DNA of 64,000 bases. Origin: Verrucomicrobium sp. BvORR034. Lineage in GTDB: Bacteria; Verrucomicrobiota; Verrucomicrobiia; Verrucomicrobiales; Verrucomicrobiaceae. Below are positions 23,764-32,032 of this stretch, one piece after another. The DNA is taken from NCBI RefSeq assembly GCF_000739635.1, contig NZ_BATQ01000171.1, positions 62,001 to 126,000 of the forward strand, written 5' to 3'. The number at the start of each line of letters is the position of its first letter. The stretch's first letter is position 1. A model generated the notes under the pieces. The model saw only the letters and a list, made by a program, of their open reading frames with translations. It had not been told where the DNA came from and did no database searches. The translations under genes and the position numbers were made by a program.

Positions 23764-25881
23764 ATGGCAGGACGGTATAAATTCCTCGAAGAGCTCGGCA
23801 AAGGCGGGGCGGGTGCGGTGTTCAAAGCGTACGACACCCAGCTCGATCGCTATGTCGCCATCAAACGTCTCTTCACGAAGGCAGAGATGGAGCAGTCCGA
23901 CGCCCATTCTGGCGGCCTGCGTAAGGAGGCGGGCTCCCTCGCCACCCTGCAACACCCCAACATCGTCTCCATCTTCGACCTCAGCAGTGATGACGAGGGG
24001 TTCTTCATGGTCATGGAGCTCGTGGAAGGCGAGACCCTGGCCGACTGGATTGCCAACGGGCCAATGAACTTGGGCGATTTCCAGGAACTGGCCTCCCAGA
24101 CCATGGAGGCCGTGCTGGCGGCTCACAGCCTCAGCTTGCTGCACCGGGACCTCAAACCGGAGAACATCAAGGTGCAGCGCCTGCCCGGCGGTCGCATCCA
24201 GGTCAAGGTCTTAGACTTCGGCCTCGCCCGTCTTTCCTACGGTGCCAAGAAGATGACGGAGGACCAGCTGGGCAACATCATGGGGTCCATCTACTACATG
24301 GCTCCCGAGCAATTCCTGCGCAAGCCGCTGGACGGTCGTGCCGATCTGTACGCCCTGGGTTGCGTGTATTACCAGGCACTCTGCGGCCACCGCCCCTACA
24401 CCGACGCTACCGTGCAGGGCATCATGAACATGCACCTGGAACATCGGGTGCATCCTCTAAAGACCCTGGCTCCACGCCTGCCCGACCCGATCTGTGACTG
24501 GGTGATGTGGCTGATCAATCTCGAACCCAACGACCGGCCGGCCAATGCCTCCGAGGCCCTCAGAACGTTGCGGGATCTCGCTTCCGCCGGTTGGTTCAGT
24601 GAAACTCCCGTCGCTGTCGCGGAGGCCATTCCCATGGCCGTCCCCGTGGGCGGCGGATCCGTAACTGGCCCGCTGCGAGGCTCCACCACGCAGAGCATGG
24701 CGCGCCCACCCACGGGCAGCGTTTCCCAGCGGCTGACCGCCAATGTGCCCAAGCGCACCACCGGCCTGCAACCCCGGCGTCCAGGTGTGAACCCTCCCGG
24801 TCCGGGTGCCCCGGGTTCACTGTCCAACGCCTCCACCATCGTTGCCGCCCGCAAGCCCAAGACGGATGACGAGGATGCAGGCGGCGGCGTGCCCAAGTGG
24901 GTGTACCCGCTTGCTGGTCTCGCGGTCATCGGCCTCATCTGGGGTGTCTGGCCAAAAGGCAAGCCTCAGAATCCGGCCAAGCCCCCGCCCAAGGTGCAGT
25001 CTGGCACCACCACCAGCGCCCCCTCCACTCCTGCGCCAACAGCCACCCTGCCTTCGCGTCCGGCAGATTTCATCGTTCCCGGGAGTATTCTCCAATATCG
25101 GGCCGGTGAGAAGATGGAAGCCATTGGCGCACCTGGGAAACCCGCCGCACTGAACTCTCAGATCAAGTCCTGGGGCGATCTGCAACCACAGAGCGGCGAG
25201 GGTGCCATGGAGACCTTTGATGGTCAGGCCGCCTACGCCCCCACCCTGGTCTTTGACAAACCCGCCGGACTGAAGGCTGGCCTGAACGTGCTGCGCTTCG
25301 CCACAGGCCAGGGCATGATGCATAGCATGCCCAAAGGGACGACCAACAGTCGCGACTATCCTTTTGGTGAGGGTAGCGCCAATAAAGGCGTCACCATCAT
25401 CATGCTGGTGCGCCCCGCCATCTACGGCAAAGAGATCCGGTGCTTCCGCCTCCGTACCGAGGACAACAAGAACTACATCAACGTCCGGGCTTACCCCAAC
25501 AATGAATGGCGTCTCGGGGTTCGTGCGGGCAACACCAGTCGCGAGGCCAAGGTAACCAACCGCAGCACGAAGCAATACAGCCTCGTGGGGGTTACTTGGG
25601 ACACCGCAGTCAACAAAGCCGTCATCAATGTGAGGTCCGAAGATGGCACCAAGGGACGTGCCGAAGTGGACACTCCAAAGGAAACGGTAGGCGTTCTCAA
25701 CGATCTGCGGATCGGAGACTTCACCACCGATGCCGCGAAGCCGGTGGCCCCGGAGGACAAATTCTCAGGGGATGTCGTCGAGTTGGTTGTGTGGCCCTTC
25801 GCCATGGGCTGGGAGGACCGCACCGCCCAGGAGATGAAGTTCATGCAGTATTACTTCGAGAACCCCGGTCCCCGGTATTGA
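23764..25881 (+). CDS. Transmembrane Ser/Thr protein kinase with LamG-like extracellular domain
   Basis: A eukaryote-like (Hanks) kinase. Residues 1-275 hold the kinase: ELGKGGAGAVFKAYD loop, VAIKRL (Lys34), LHRDLKPENIKV (Asp129), LDFGLARL (Asp151) and SIYYMAPEQFL. A Pro/Gly/Ala-rich linker of about 100 residues leads to one membrane helix (VYPLAGLAVIGLIWGVW, about 379-396). The C-terminal 300 residues outside the membrane look like a concanavalin/LamG jelly roll (VTIIMLVRPAIYGKEIRCFR, NNEWRLGVRAG, INVRSEDGTKG, LNDLRIGDFTTD), likely a ligand sensor. All catalytic residues are present. Target proteins are unknown; no phosphatase lies nearby. Confidence 0.9.
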   Translation: MAGRYKFLEELGKGGAGAVFKAYDTQLDRYVAIKRLFTKAEMEQSDAHSGGLRKEAGSLATLQHPNIVSIFDLSSDDEGFFMVMELVEGETLADWIANGPMNLGDFQELASQTMEAVLAAHSLSLLHRDLKPENIKVQRLPGGRIQVKVLDFGLARLSYGAKKMTEDQLGNIMGSIYYMAPEQFLRKPLDGRADLYALGCVYYQALCGHRPYTDATVQGIMNMHLEHRVHPLKTLAPRLPDPICDWVMWLINLEPNDRPANASEALRTLRDLASAGWFSETPVAVAEAIPMAVPVGGGSVTGPLRGSTTQSMARPPTGSVSQRLTANVPKRTTGLQPRRPGVNPPGPGAPGSLSNASTIVAARKPKTDDEDAGGGVPKWVYPLAGLAVIGLIWGVWPKGKPQNPAKPPPKVQSGTTTSAPSTPAPTATLPSRPADFIVPGSILQYRAGEKMEAIGAPGKPAALNSQIKSWGDLQPQSGEGAMETFDGQAAYAPTLVFDKPAGLKAGLNVLRFATGQGMMHSMPKGTTNSRDYPFGEGSANKGVTIIMLVRPAIYGKEIRCFRLRTEDNKNYINVRAYPNNEWRLGVRAGNTSREAKVTNRSTKQYSLVGVTWDTAVNKAVINVRSEDGTKGRAEVDTPKETVGVLNDLRIGDFTTDAAKPVAPEDKFSGDVVELVVWPFAMGWEDRTAQEMKFMQYYFENPGPRY

Positions 25882-26131
25882 GGGAGCAAGGGCCGCTGTT
25901 GCAGCCATAGGTGGAGCATCGGATGATGCGCGGCGCGTTTGTCCTGCAGTTCAATACCCCCCGCTTCCCTTCGACTCCCAGAGTAGAAGAACCGTCTCGG
26001 TTCTTGCTCCTCAAACCCCAGCGAACCCAAGAGCCAGGACGGATCTTCTACTTTGCCGCCCCCACCACCCCAGGTCTCGCATCTTTCTATCTTGAGTCTT
26101 CTCATTGGCTGGCCAGTGTGTCCCCAGCCCC
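25882..26131 (+). repeat. Spacer with second copy of the 69-base inverted repeat
   Basis: Holds the second copy (25983-26051) of the inverted repeat at 4697-4765 (GTAGAAGAACCGTCTCGG at left, CAGGACGGATCTTCTAC at right) and a CAGGTCTCGCATCTTTCTAT tail before the start at 26132. No gene. Confidence 0.7.
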
Positions 26132-26857
26132 ATGTCCAGCCCAGCTCCCGCCCTCGTCAAAGCCGCCCAGGAACTCAGCCGTAAACTGGCCCCGCTCAAA
26201 TTCGGCGAGCCCGTCACGCACGTTTACAATCCGCTGGAGTACGCCTCCGTCCCACACGAGCAGTACTTGAACCGCTACGGCCGCGCCGGACAGCAGATCA
26301 TGTTCTTGGGCATGAACCCTGGCCCCTACGGAATGACCCAGACTGGCGTTCCTTTTGGCGAGATCCCTGCGGTGCGTGACTGGCTCGGCATCTCCAGCCC
26401 GGTTGGCAAGCCCATGCCCGAGCATCCCAAACGCCCCGTGGTGGGCTTCGACTGCCCGCAGAGTGAGGTCAGCGGCCGGCGCCTCTGGGGGCTGTTTGCA
26501 GCCAAGTTCGGCACCGCCGACACCTTCTTTGCCCGGCACTTCGTGGCCAACTACTGCCCACTGGTCTTCATGGAAGAGGGTGGCAAAAACCGCACGCCCG
26601 ACAAACTCCCCGCCCCCGAAATGGCCACGCTCTACAAGGCCTGCGATGAACACCTCCGGAAGGTGGTGACTGCTCTCCAGCCAGAGTGGGTCATTGGCGT
26701 AGGCGGCTTCGCCGAAGGACGCGCTCAGCTGCTGAAGGCAGACTTCCCGAACCTCAAGATTGGGCGAATCCTTCACCCCAGCCCTGCCAGCCCCGCCGCC
26801 AACAAAGACTGGGCGGGAAATGTCACCCGGACCATGGAGAGCCTGGGGCTTTGGTGA
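26132..26857 (+). CDS. SMUG1-type uracil-DNA glycosylase
   Basis: Removes uracil and oxidised pyrimidines from DNA to start base excision repair. The protein carries the SMUG1 signature FLGMNPGPYGMTQTGVPFGE, followed by VRDWLGISSPVG and EHPKRPVVGFDCPQSEVSG, then FVANYCPLVFM, and at the end LHPSPASPAANKDW (the His-containing motif 2). These are closer to animal SMUG1 than to Ung. ATG 26132 is chosen because homology begins soon after it; the frame from 26105 adds nine residues. About 241 residues, normal for SMUG1. Both flanking genes are unrelated. Bacterial SMUG1 is known from scattered lineages. Confidence 0.9.
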   Translation: MSSPAPALVKAAQELSRKLAPLKFGEPVTHVYNPLEYASVPHEQYLNRYGRAGQQIMFLGMNPGPYGMTQTGVPFGEIPAVRDWLGISSPVGKPMPEHPKRPVVGFDCPQSEVSGRRLWGLFAAKFGTADTFFARHFVANYCPLVFMEEGGKNRTPDKLPAPEMATLYKACDEHLRKVVTALQPEWVIGVGGFAEGRAQLLKADFPNLKIGRILHPSPASPAANKDWAGNVTRTMESLGLW

Positions 26858-26959
26858 GGGCTGCACACCAAAAAGGTACACATCCTCTGAATTTCCACGG
26901 TTGCCAAATAAGGGTTTCCCGACAATCGTGCCGAGACCAACAACTGGTCCGGCAACGAC

Positions 26960-27547
26960 ATGTTTCTCTCCCATCTCGACATCCTCATCAGCCGGATCAA
27001 GGATGCTGAGTATGCGCATCTTTTGCTCGAACCCGTACCCCTGTTCGGGCTGCTTTTCGGTTTGATCTTCTTCGCTGTCGGCCTCTGGGGCCGGGAGGAC
27101 AAGACCCGGGTCATCGCCCTGCTGGTGATCGCTGGGGCCTGCGCCAGCGTCATTCCCTACACCACCTACCGTGAGCGGGCCCAGCCCCGGGTGCTGGAGA
27201 TGATGCCTCTGAAGAAGTCCATCAAAGACCAGACCACTTTCCGGCGAGACACCCAGTGGGTTTACCTCACGGTGGCCGGCATTGCGATCCTTGCTCTCAT
27301 CAGCAGCGGAAAAATTGGGCAACTCGCGGGATACGGCGTGCTGGTCACCGGCTTGGGCGCCCTCGTCTTCAGCATCTGGCTTCACATGAAGGAGGCGGAG
27401 ATCTTCCACCCCAACATCCGAGGTGCCCCCACGAAGGTCATCCCGGCAGCACCCGTGACACCGGCAAAACCGGTGCATGCCCCAGTTCCCGCAGTAACGC
27501 CGCCTCCGACTACGGCCACCCCTCCGGCACCGGCGCGACAACCGTAG
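26960..27547 (+). CDS. Small multi-pass membrane protein, unknown function
   Basis: 195 residues with about four membrane segments: PLFGLLFGLIFFAVGLWG, VIALLVIAGACASVIPY, VYLTVAGIAILALISS and LAGYGVLVTGLGALVFSI, then a Pro/Ala-rich hydrophilic tail of about 45 residues. The YTTYRERAQPRVLEMM loop between the second and third helices is amphipathic. I do not recognise the family. Start ATG 26960; it follows the SMUG1 gene by about 100 bases. Confidence 0.7.
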   Translation: MFLSHLDILISRIKDAEYAHLLLEPVPLFGLLFGLIFFAVGLWGREDKTRVIALLVIAGACASVIPYTTYRERAQPRVLEMMPLKKSIKDQTTFRRDTQWVYLTVAGIAILALISSGKIGQLAGYGVLVTGLGALVFSIWLHMKEAEIFHPNIRGAPTKVIPAAPVTPAKPVHAPVPAVTPPPTTATPPAPARQP

Positions 27548-27674
27548 TCTTGCGGTAGCAGGAAATTGCAGGGCACACCGCTGCTCGATGTCCTTGGCTC
27601 GTTGCAGGCCAATCCCTTCGTGCCTTTGTGCCTTCGTGTGAGAATCTAGAACTCTCTACAGCCTCACCTCTCCC

Positions 27675-28340
27675 TCACTCGCTCCATTCAAGTCCGCCTG
27701 GCAAATCCACGCCGCAGAACTCGAGATGCAGAATGCGGCGATGCCGCTCCGAAGTGGACTTCCCTGAGGCATGCAACAGCAGCGGGCGCATCAGCAAGAC
27801 GTCCCCGGCGTCCATCTCGCACAGCACCTCATTCACGCGGTTCCGGCAATCCTGAATCTGCTCTGCTCCGAGTCTTCCCACCCCGTGGGTACCCGGCAGA
27901 ACTTTGAGCGCTCCGTTCTCCACGTCACAGGCATCCAGGTGAATCCTCATGGTCACGACCTCCTCCAGCAACGCCACTGGCGGCTGCACATGCGGGATCC
28001 CGTCCTTCATGCTCCAGGGGCCGAACCCCGGCACGTCCTTCCTCTCGCGCACGGCGAAGGTCAGATCTTGATGCCAGGGCACGAGCCAGTTGGCTCCGGG
28101 TGATTTGTCGAAGTAAATGACTCGAACCAACCGGGGAGCTCCCGCCAGATACGGTTGCAGGCAATCCTTCACCCGCCCTGAGTCCACGAGCTCCCGCACG
28201 GCGGGCACTTCCATCAGCCCCCGACGACCCGCACCGGCCACCGCGCCCAGCACCTGCGTCATATGCCCACACTCCGCGGCGGTAAAAACCGCCGGAAGCC
28301 GGGTGAATCCTGCGCACTCGAAACTGGGGTTCGATGCCAT
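27675..28340 (-). CDS. Phytanoyl-CoA dioxygenase (PhyH) family protein
   Basis: A non-heme Fe(II)/2-oxoglutarate oxygenase. The metal ligands are WHQDLTF (His-x-Asp) and the distal His in LLLHASGKS, spaced as in the family; the arginine that binds 2-oxoglutarate is likely in RHRRILHLEF soon after. MRIHLDACDVENGALKVLPGTH is another family signature. 221 residues, toward the short end. It is the last gene of a minus-strand set with the efflux channel (21 bases away). Substrate unknown. Confidence 0.85.
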   Translation of the reverse strand: MASNPSFECAGFTRLPAVFTAAECGHMTQVLGAVAGAGRRGLMEVPAVRELVDSGRVKDCLQPYLAGAPRLVRVIYFDKSPGANWLVPWHQDLTFAVRERKDVPGFGPWSMKDGIPHVQPPVALLEEVVTMRIHLDACDVENGALKVLPGTHGVGRLGAEQIQDCRNRVNEVLCEMDAGDVLLMRPLLLHASGKSTSERHRRILHLEFCGVDLPGGLEWSE

Positions 28341-28361
28341 AAAGTTTCGGGTTCGTGGAGA

Positions 28362-29780
28362 TTAAAACGAGCCACCCAGGGCCAGATGGAGATCAGCCCG
28401 GTTCCTCAAACGCAAGGCCTGCACGGCAAGCAGGGCACTGCGGGCATCGAAGGCCCGCTGACGCGAGTCCAGCACCGTGAGGGCATCACTCAGCCCCCGG
28501 CTGTAGCGGCCGATCGCCAGTTCCACCGCACGCTCCGCCTCAGCCGCCGCTGTGGTCAGCGCCGCCTCCTGCTCCTTGAGGTAAATCTCGGCCGCCAGGG
28601 CTCCCTCCACCTCCTTGAAAGCCTGGAGGGCCTGGCCCGAGTAGGTGGAGAGTATTTCATCGTACTTGGCCCGGGCTTCCTCGGCATTGGCCCGCAGCCT
28701 GCCACCCTGGAAGACCTGCTGGGCAACACTCCCTGCCAGGCTCCAGACCACGGCCTCACGCTGGAGCAGCAGGGACAGTTCGTCACTGCTCAGGCCACCA
28801 GAGCCAGTGAGACTGAAGCTGGGCAGGAAAGCTTTCTTTGCCACACTCTCCGAACGCAGTGCCGATTCCAGGCGGCGTTCCATGGCCCTCAGATCTGGAC
28901 GGCGCAGCAGCATCTCCGAAGGCAGGCCCGCCGGCACGCTCTTGCGCATGCCAGGCAGATCCGCCACACCCCGCTCCTTGCCCGCCGGGTAAGCACCCAG
29001 CAGCAGTTCCAGGCTCCGCCGCGCCTCGTCCGCCTCCCGCTTCCGGGAGGCCAGGGTAGCTTCCGCACGGGCCAGGTCCGCCCGCGCCAGGCTCACATCC
29101 AGTGCCACCTGTTCGGTATCGATGCCCCGGTCGAGTTGTTTCTCCAGAACCCCGAGGTTGATGCGGCGGGTGGCAATGTTTTCTTCCGAGAGTTGAATCT
29201 GGGCCCGGGCCTCCGCCAGGGTGATCGCGGACTTCACCGTCGTCGCCGCCAGGGACAACTGGGCGGCATACAGATCCTCCTCCGCGGCCTCAGCGCCTGT
29301 CACCACCGCGCCGCGCTGATCTCGCAAGCGCCCCCAGAGGTCCAGCTCCCAACTGATGTCCGTCCCCAGCTCAAACCGGTTGCTCCGCACGCCCGAGCCG
29401 ACGAATCGCTGTCCAGAGGCGCTCTGGTTGCGCCGCCCGCCAAAGTCCACACCCACCTGAGGCCAGAGATCCGCCCCTGCGGCCTTGGCTTGAGCCCTCG
29501 CCTGAGTGACTCTGGCAGCCGCCGCTTTCAGATCATGGTTGCGTTCCAGTGCCAGCCGCACCAAACGCTGGAGGTCGGGATCATCGAAATCCTTCAGCCA
29601 CCCGGTGGCACTCGATGAAGAAACACTGGCCGCGGCAGTCCACTGACGTGGCGATCCAGATTTCACGACCTCCAAATCGCCCGACTTACGTTCAGTTCCC
29701 AAGGGGTCAGACGAAACACACCCCGCCGCAGTGAGCAGCAGGGTGAACCCAGAAGGCAGCAGAAAGCGGCTGGAGGCCAT
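28362..29780 (-). CDS. Outer-membrane efflux lipoprotein (NodT/OprM-type OMF)
   Basis: An outer-membrane channel for tripartite efflux pumps. A signal peptide ends at the lipobox LTAAGC. The body is two long repeats of coiled-coil helices, typical of the outer membrane factor family: DPDLQRLVRLALERNHDLKAA, ARVTQARAQAKAAGADLWP, DISWELDLWGRLRDQR, AAQLSLAATTVKSAI and, in the second half, RPDLRAMERRLESALRSESV and YRYSRGLS-like ELAIGRYSRGLSDALTVLDSR. 472 residues, normal. No inner-membrane pump or membrane-fusion protein lies beside it, so it must pair with one elsewhere. It follows the lipoprotein gene after 47 bases. Confidence 0.9.
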   Translation of the reverse strand: MASSRFLLPSGFTLLLTAAGCVSSDPLGTERKSGDLEVVKSGSPRQWTAAASVSSSSATGWLKDFDDPDLQRLVRLALERNHDLKAAAARVTQARAQAKAAGADLWPQVGVDFGGRRNQSASGQRFVGSGVRSNRFELGTDISWELDLWGRLRDQRGAVVTGAEAAEEDLYAAQLSLAATTVKSAITLAEARAQIQLSEENIATRRINLGVLEKQLDRGIDTEQVALDVSLARADLARAEATLASRKREADEARRSLELLLGAYPAGKERGVADLPGMRKSVPAGLPSEMLLRRPDLRAMERRLESALRSESVAKKAFLPSFSLTGSGGLSSDELSLLLQREAVVWSLAGSVAQQVFQGGRLRANAEEARAKYDEILSTYSGQALQAFKEVEGALAAEIYLKEQEAALTTAAAEAERAVELAIGRYSRGLSDALTVLDSRQRAFDARSALLAVQALRLRNRADLHLALGGSF

Positions 29781-29827
29781 GCAAAATGAGCAGAAACCGC
29801 AGTTCCAGGTTGGATGAGGCGGCCCCT

Positions 29828-30412
29828 CTAGGGCTTCACCTCAGCGGCAGGAGCCGGCGCGGGAATTGGCACCGGGCCCGGAGCAGGTGCAGGTATCGCA
29901 GAGCCCGGTACTGGTTCATCCGGCTTCACATAGTTGCCCTCGATCCGCTGCAACAAAGTCGCTTCGTAGCCCTCCCCTTTCTTCTCCAGGCGGTACAGGC
30001 TGCGCTCGAAGAGTTTTTTATAGGCCCATCCCGCCACCACATCCCAGCGGTCAGTTCCAGAAGCCTTCATGGAAGTCATCTGCAGCGTCACGGGGGAGAG
30101 GCCGCTTCGCGGGTCCACAATGCTCTTGTCAGGATCACGCATGGTGAGCACTTCGCCGCTGACAAAGTTCAGGCGCAAGTCATCCATGCGGCCCACAAAT
30201 TTCATGCTGGTGCTGTAAAGCCGGTCCCCCTTCACCACGGAGTACACCTTGGGCACCTGGGGATCCAGGGGAGGTAGCGTCTTTAGGAGGTGCCTTACCA
30301 TCGCCTCACCCTCCGGACCTTCCATATCATCCAGAGACATGGCACCGGGTTCGCCCGACTCGCACCCGAGGAGGGCAAACAGACTGAACAGGAGGAGAAA
30401 ACGGGAGATCAT
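29828..30412 (-). CDS. Lipoprotein of unknown function
   Basis: ATG 30412 gives a lipoprotein signal, MISRFLLLFSLFALLGCESG, with the cysteine ready for lipid attachment; the frame opens six codons earlier. The mature part (VYSVVKGDRLYSTSMKFVG, LNFVSGEVLTMRDPDKS, RWDVVAGWAYKKLFERSLY) is polar, followed by a Pro/Ala-rich C-terminus. I recognise no family. It probably forms an operon with the downstream efflux channel and PhyH genes, on the same strand with short gaps. Confidence 0.7.
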   Translation of the reverse strand: MISRFLLLFSLFALLGCESGEPGAMSLDDMEGPEGEAMVRHLLKTLPPLDPQVPKVYSVVKGDRLYSTSMKFVGRMDDLRLNFVSGEVLTMRDPDKSIVDPRSGLSPVTLQMTSMKASGTDRWDVVAGWAYKKLFERSLYRLEKKGEGYEATLLQRIEGNYVKPDEPVPGSAIPAPAPGPVPIPAPAPAAEVKP

Positions 30413-30550
30413 CTGGCGCACTATGTGCAATGTTCCCGGGCGGTGGTCAACCTCAGGCAGAGCCGGTCAGCCCCTTCTCCCCCAGTGCCTGTTGACGTTT
30501 TTGCAAATTCCCGCAACTTTCTCCCTCCCCTTAGGTTGATACAGGTAGCC

Positions 30551-31027
30551 ATGGAGCCACTTTCTCCCAACGATCCGGTTTTTAAGCTGCTTGGTAAAAC
30601 CAAGTCAGTGGAACCGCGTTCCAATTTCACGCAGAATGTCCTGCGCGCCGTGCGGCAGACGCCCCAGCGTGAGACATGGTGGGACCGTTGCCAAAGCTGG
30701 CTGGCCAATGGGTTCGGTGCCCGCAGCACTTGGGCGGGCTCCGGTCTGGCGGTCACCGCTGCGTTGGCCATCTGGTTGGGCGTCCGCGCCCCAGAGGTGG
30801 AAACACCCCACACCAGCCCAGCGGCTGTTGCCACTCATTCAACCAAGAGCACGACTCCGGATTGGGCGGTTGCCTCCCCGACGGTCGAAGAGGAAAACTT
30901 CACCGCTGTGGAAGAATCCACATCCGTGGCGTCCCAACTGGCCAGCATGGACCAGATGAGCCTTCTTCTGGCCCAGCAGGACACCAGCGCCCTCACCGAC
31001 AACGAGATCGCGCTCCTACTTTATTAG
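30551..31027 (+). CDS. Single-pass membrane protein of unknown function (anti-sigma-factor-like layout)
   Basis: 158 residues from ATG 30551; the frame reaches 30290 but those codons run antisense to the lipoprotein gene. A charged cytoplasmic part (SNFTQNVLRAVRQTPQRETWW) precedes one membrane helix (TWAGSGLAVTAALAIWLGV), then a polar exported tail ending in DEALLLY-like NEIALLLY. This layout resembles small anti-sigma factors or membrane anchors but no zinc motif or sigma-factor gene is seen. It has its own terminator at 31083. Confidence 0.6.
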   Translation: MEPLSPNDPVFKLLGKTKSVEPRSNFTQNVLRAVRQTPQRETWWDRCQSWLANGFGARSTWAGSGLAVTAALAIWLGVRAPEVETPHTSPAAVATHSTKSTTPDWAVASPTVEEENFTAVEESTSVASQLASMDQMSLLLAQQDTSALTDNEIALLLY

Positions 31028-31082
31028 CCCCAACCAATTAAGAGGATTGCCAGACTCGGCTGTCCAAATCGGTTGACTTTCC

Positions 31083-31118
31083 ACGGCGGCGAACGATGTG
31101 TCACCGCCGTTTTCATTT
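31083..31118 (+). terminator. Intrinsic terminator after the 30551 gene
   Basis: ACGGCGG at 31083-31089 pairs with CCGCCGT at 31104-31110 and is followed by TTTTCATTTTTTTT. It lies 56 bases after the stop and separates the gene from the RNA-binding protein. Confidence 0.8.
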
Positions 31119-31213
31119 TTTTTGGCCACGGCATGGCAGTGCATTCTGGTTTTCGCCATGACTCGAATCACTTTGTGCAAAAAACATGGCGGCCCTAGTC
31201 AAAGACAAACCAG

Positions 31214-31711
31214 ATGAACCTCTACGTCAGTAATCTTTCATATAACATGACCGATAATGAGCTGCGCGAATCTTTTGAGCGCTACGGTCTTGTCTCCCAC
31301 GCCCGGATCATCCTCGATCGTGAGACGGGGCGCTCGCGTGGATTTGCGTTCGTGGAAATGCCCAATGATGAAGAAGCTCGTGCTGCCATCAATGGCCTGA
31401 ACAACGTTGAGCTGGCTGGGCGCCCTCTGAAAGTCGTGGAAGCTCGTCCGCGTGAAGAGCGTCCCTTCTCCCCGCGTCCCGCTGGTGGCGGCGCAGGTGG
31501 TGGTGGCGGTGGCTACAAAAGCGGCGGCGGCGCAGGTGGTGGCGGTGGCGGCGGCGGCTACAAAGGTGGCGGCGGCGGCGGTGGTGGCTACAAGGGCGGC
31601 GGCGGTGGCGGCGGCTACAAAGGCGGCGGCGGTGGTGGTTTCCGCGACAAAGACAAGGGCAACTGGGACCGTGGCAAGCGCGACGGCTTCGGCGGCGGCG
31701 ACTGGGAATAA
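31214..31711 (+). CDS. RRM-type RNA-binding protein with glycine-rich tail
   Basis: A small RNA chaperone or binding protein. Residues 1-75 form one RNA recognition motif with RNP2 (LYVSNL) and RNP1 (RGFAFVEM). The C-terminal half is a low-complexity Gly-rich region with regular Gly/Tyr/Lys repeats (GGGGYK units), ending in KGNWDRGKRDGFGGGDW. The layout is that of cyanobacterial cold-induced Rbp proteins and plant GRP proteins. 165 residues. A monocistronic unit: a terminator stands at 31083 before it and a strong one at 31762 after it. Cold or stress regulation is inference. Confidence 0.93.
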   Translation: MNLYVSNLSYNMTDNELRESFERYGLVSHARIILDRETGRSRGFAFVEMPNDEEARAAINGLNNVELAGRPLKVVEARPREERPFSPRPAGGGAGGGGGGYKSGGGAGGGGGGGGYKGGGGGGGGYKGGGGGGGYKGGGGGGFRDKDKGNWDRGKRDGFGGGDWE

Positions 31712-31761
31712 GCTTCCCGCCGTTTTACCGGCCTTTTCCAACTTTTGATTGAACCTTTCGA

Positions 31762-31792
31762 GGCCGCAGACGCTCCCGTCTGCGGCCTTTTT
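31762..31792 (+). terminator. Strong intrinsic terminator after the RRM gene
   Basis: GGCCGCAGACG (31762-31772), CTCC loop, CGTCTGCGGCC (31777-31787) with no mismatch, then TTTTTG. A second weaker stem, ACGGTG-gctcga-CACCGT followed by TTT, lies at 31884-31904. Confidence 0.92.
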
Positions 31793-32032
31793 GTTTGTCG
31801 CGGAAGGCGAGCTGCAAAACAGACTCGACCGAAGCACTCCCTCTCCTCCTCACCGCCCCCACCATCGCGAAGCGTCTTGGAGTACGGTGGCTCGACACCG
31901 TTTTCTGACCGCGACAGCACGTGAACGACGACCGCATACCAGCGAAGCCCAAAACTCCCGCGAACGCCCGGCCCGTCCAACTGGGCGACAGCCCATGTCT
32001 TGCGTCGTCTGTCTTGCAGTCTTTTGTCTCCC
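31793..32032. other. Spacer between convergent transcripts
   Basis: Apart from the weak hairpin near 31884-31904, it ends in a TC-rich stretch of GTCTTG/GTCTGTC units (about 31997-32030) like those at 4812 and 48216. No gene. Confidence 0.5.

Noticed and set aside
28263-29618. A 451-codon plus-strand frame opposite the efflux channel gene
   Set aside because: Antisense to a confident outer-membrane factor; no family motifs.
31466-31650. Tandem GGCGGC repeats suggested a CRISPR-like or minisatellite array
   Set aside because: They are codons of the glycine-rich tail of the RRM protein, without spacer/repeat order.
31238-31837. A 199-codon minus-strand frame over the RRM gene
   Set aside because: Created by the Gly repeats read backwards (Ala/Thr-rich); the RRM on the plus strand is certain.
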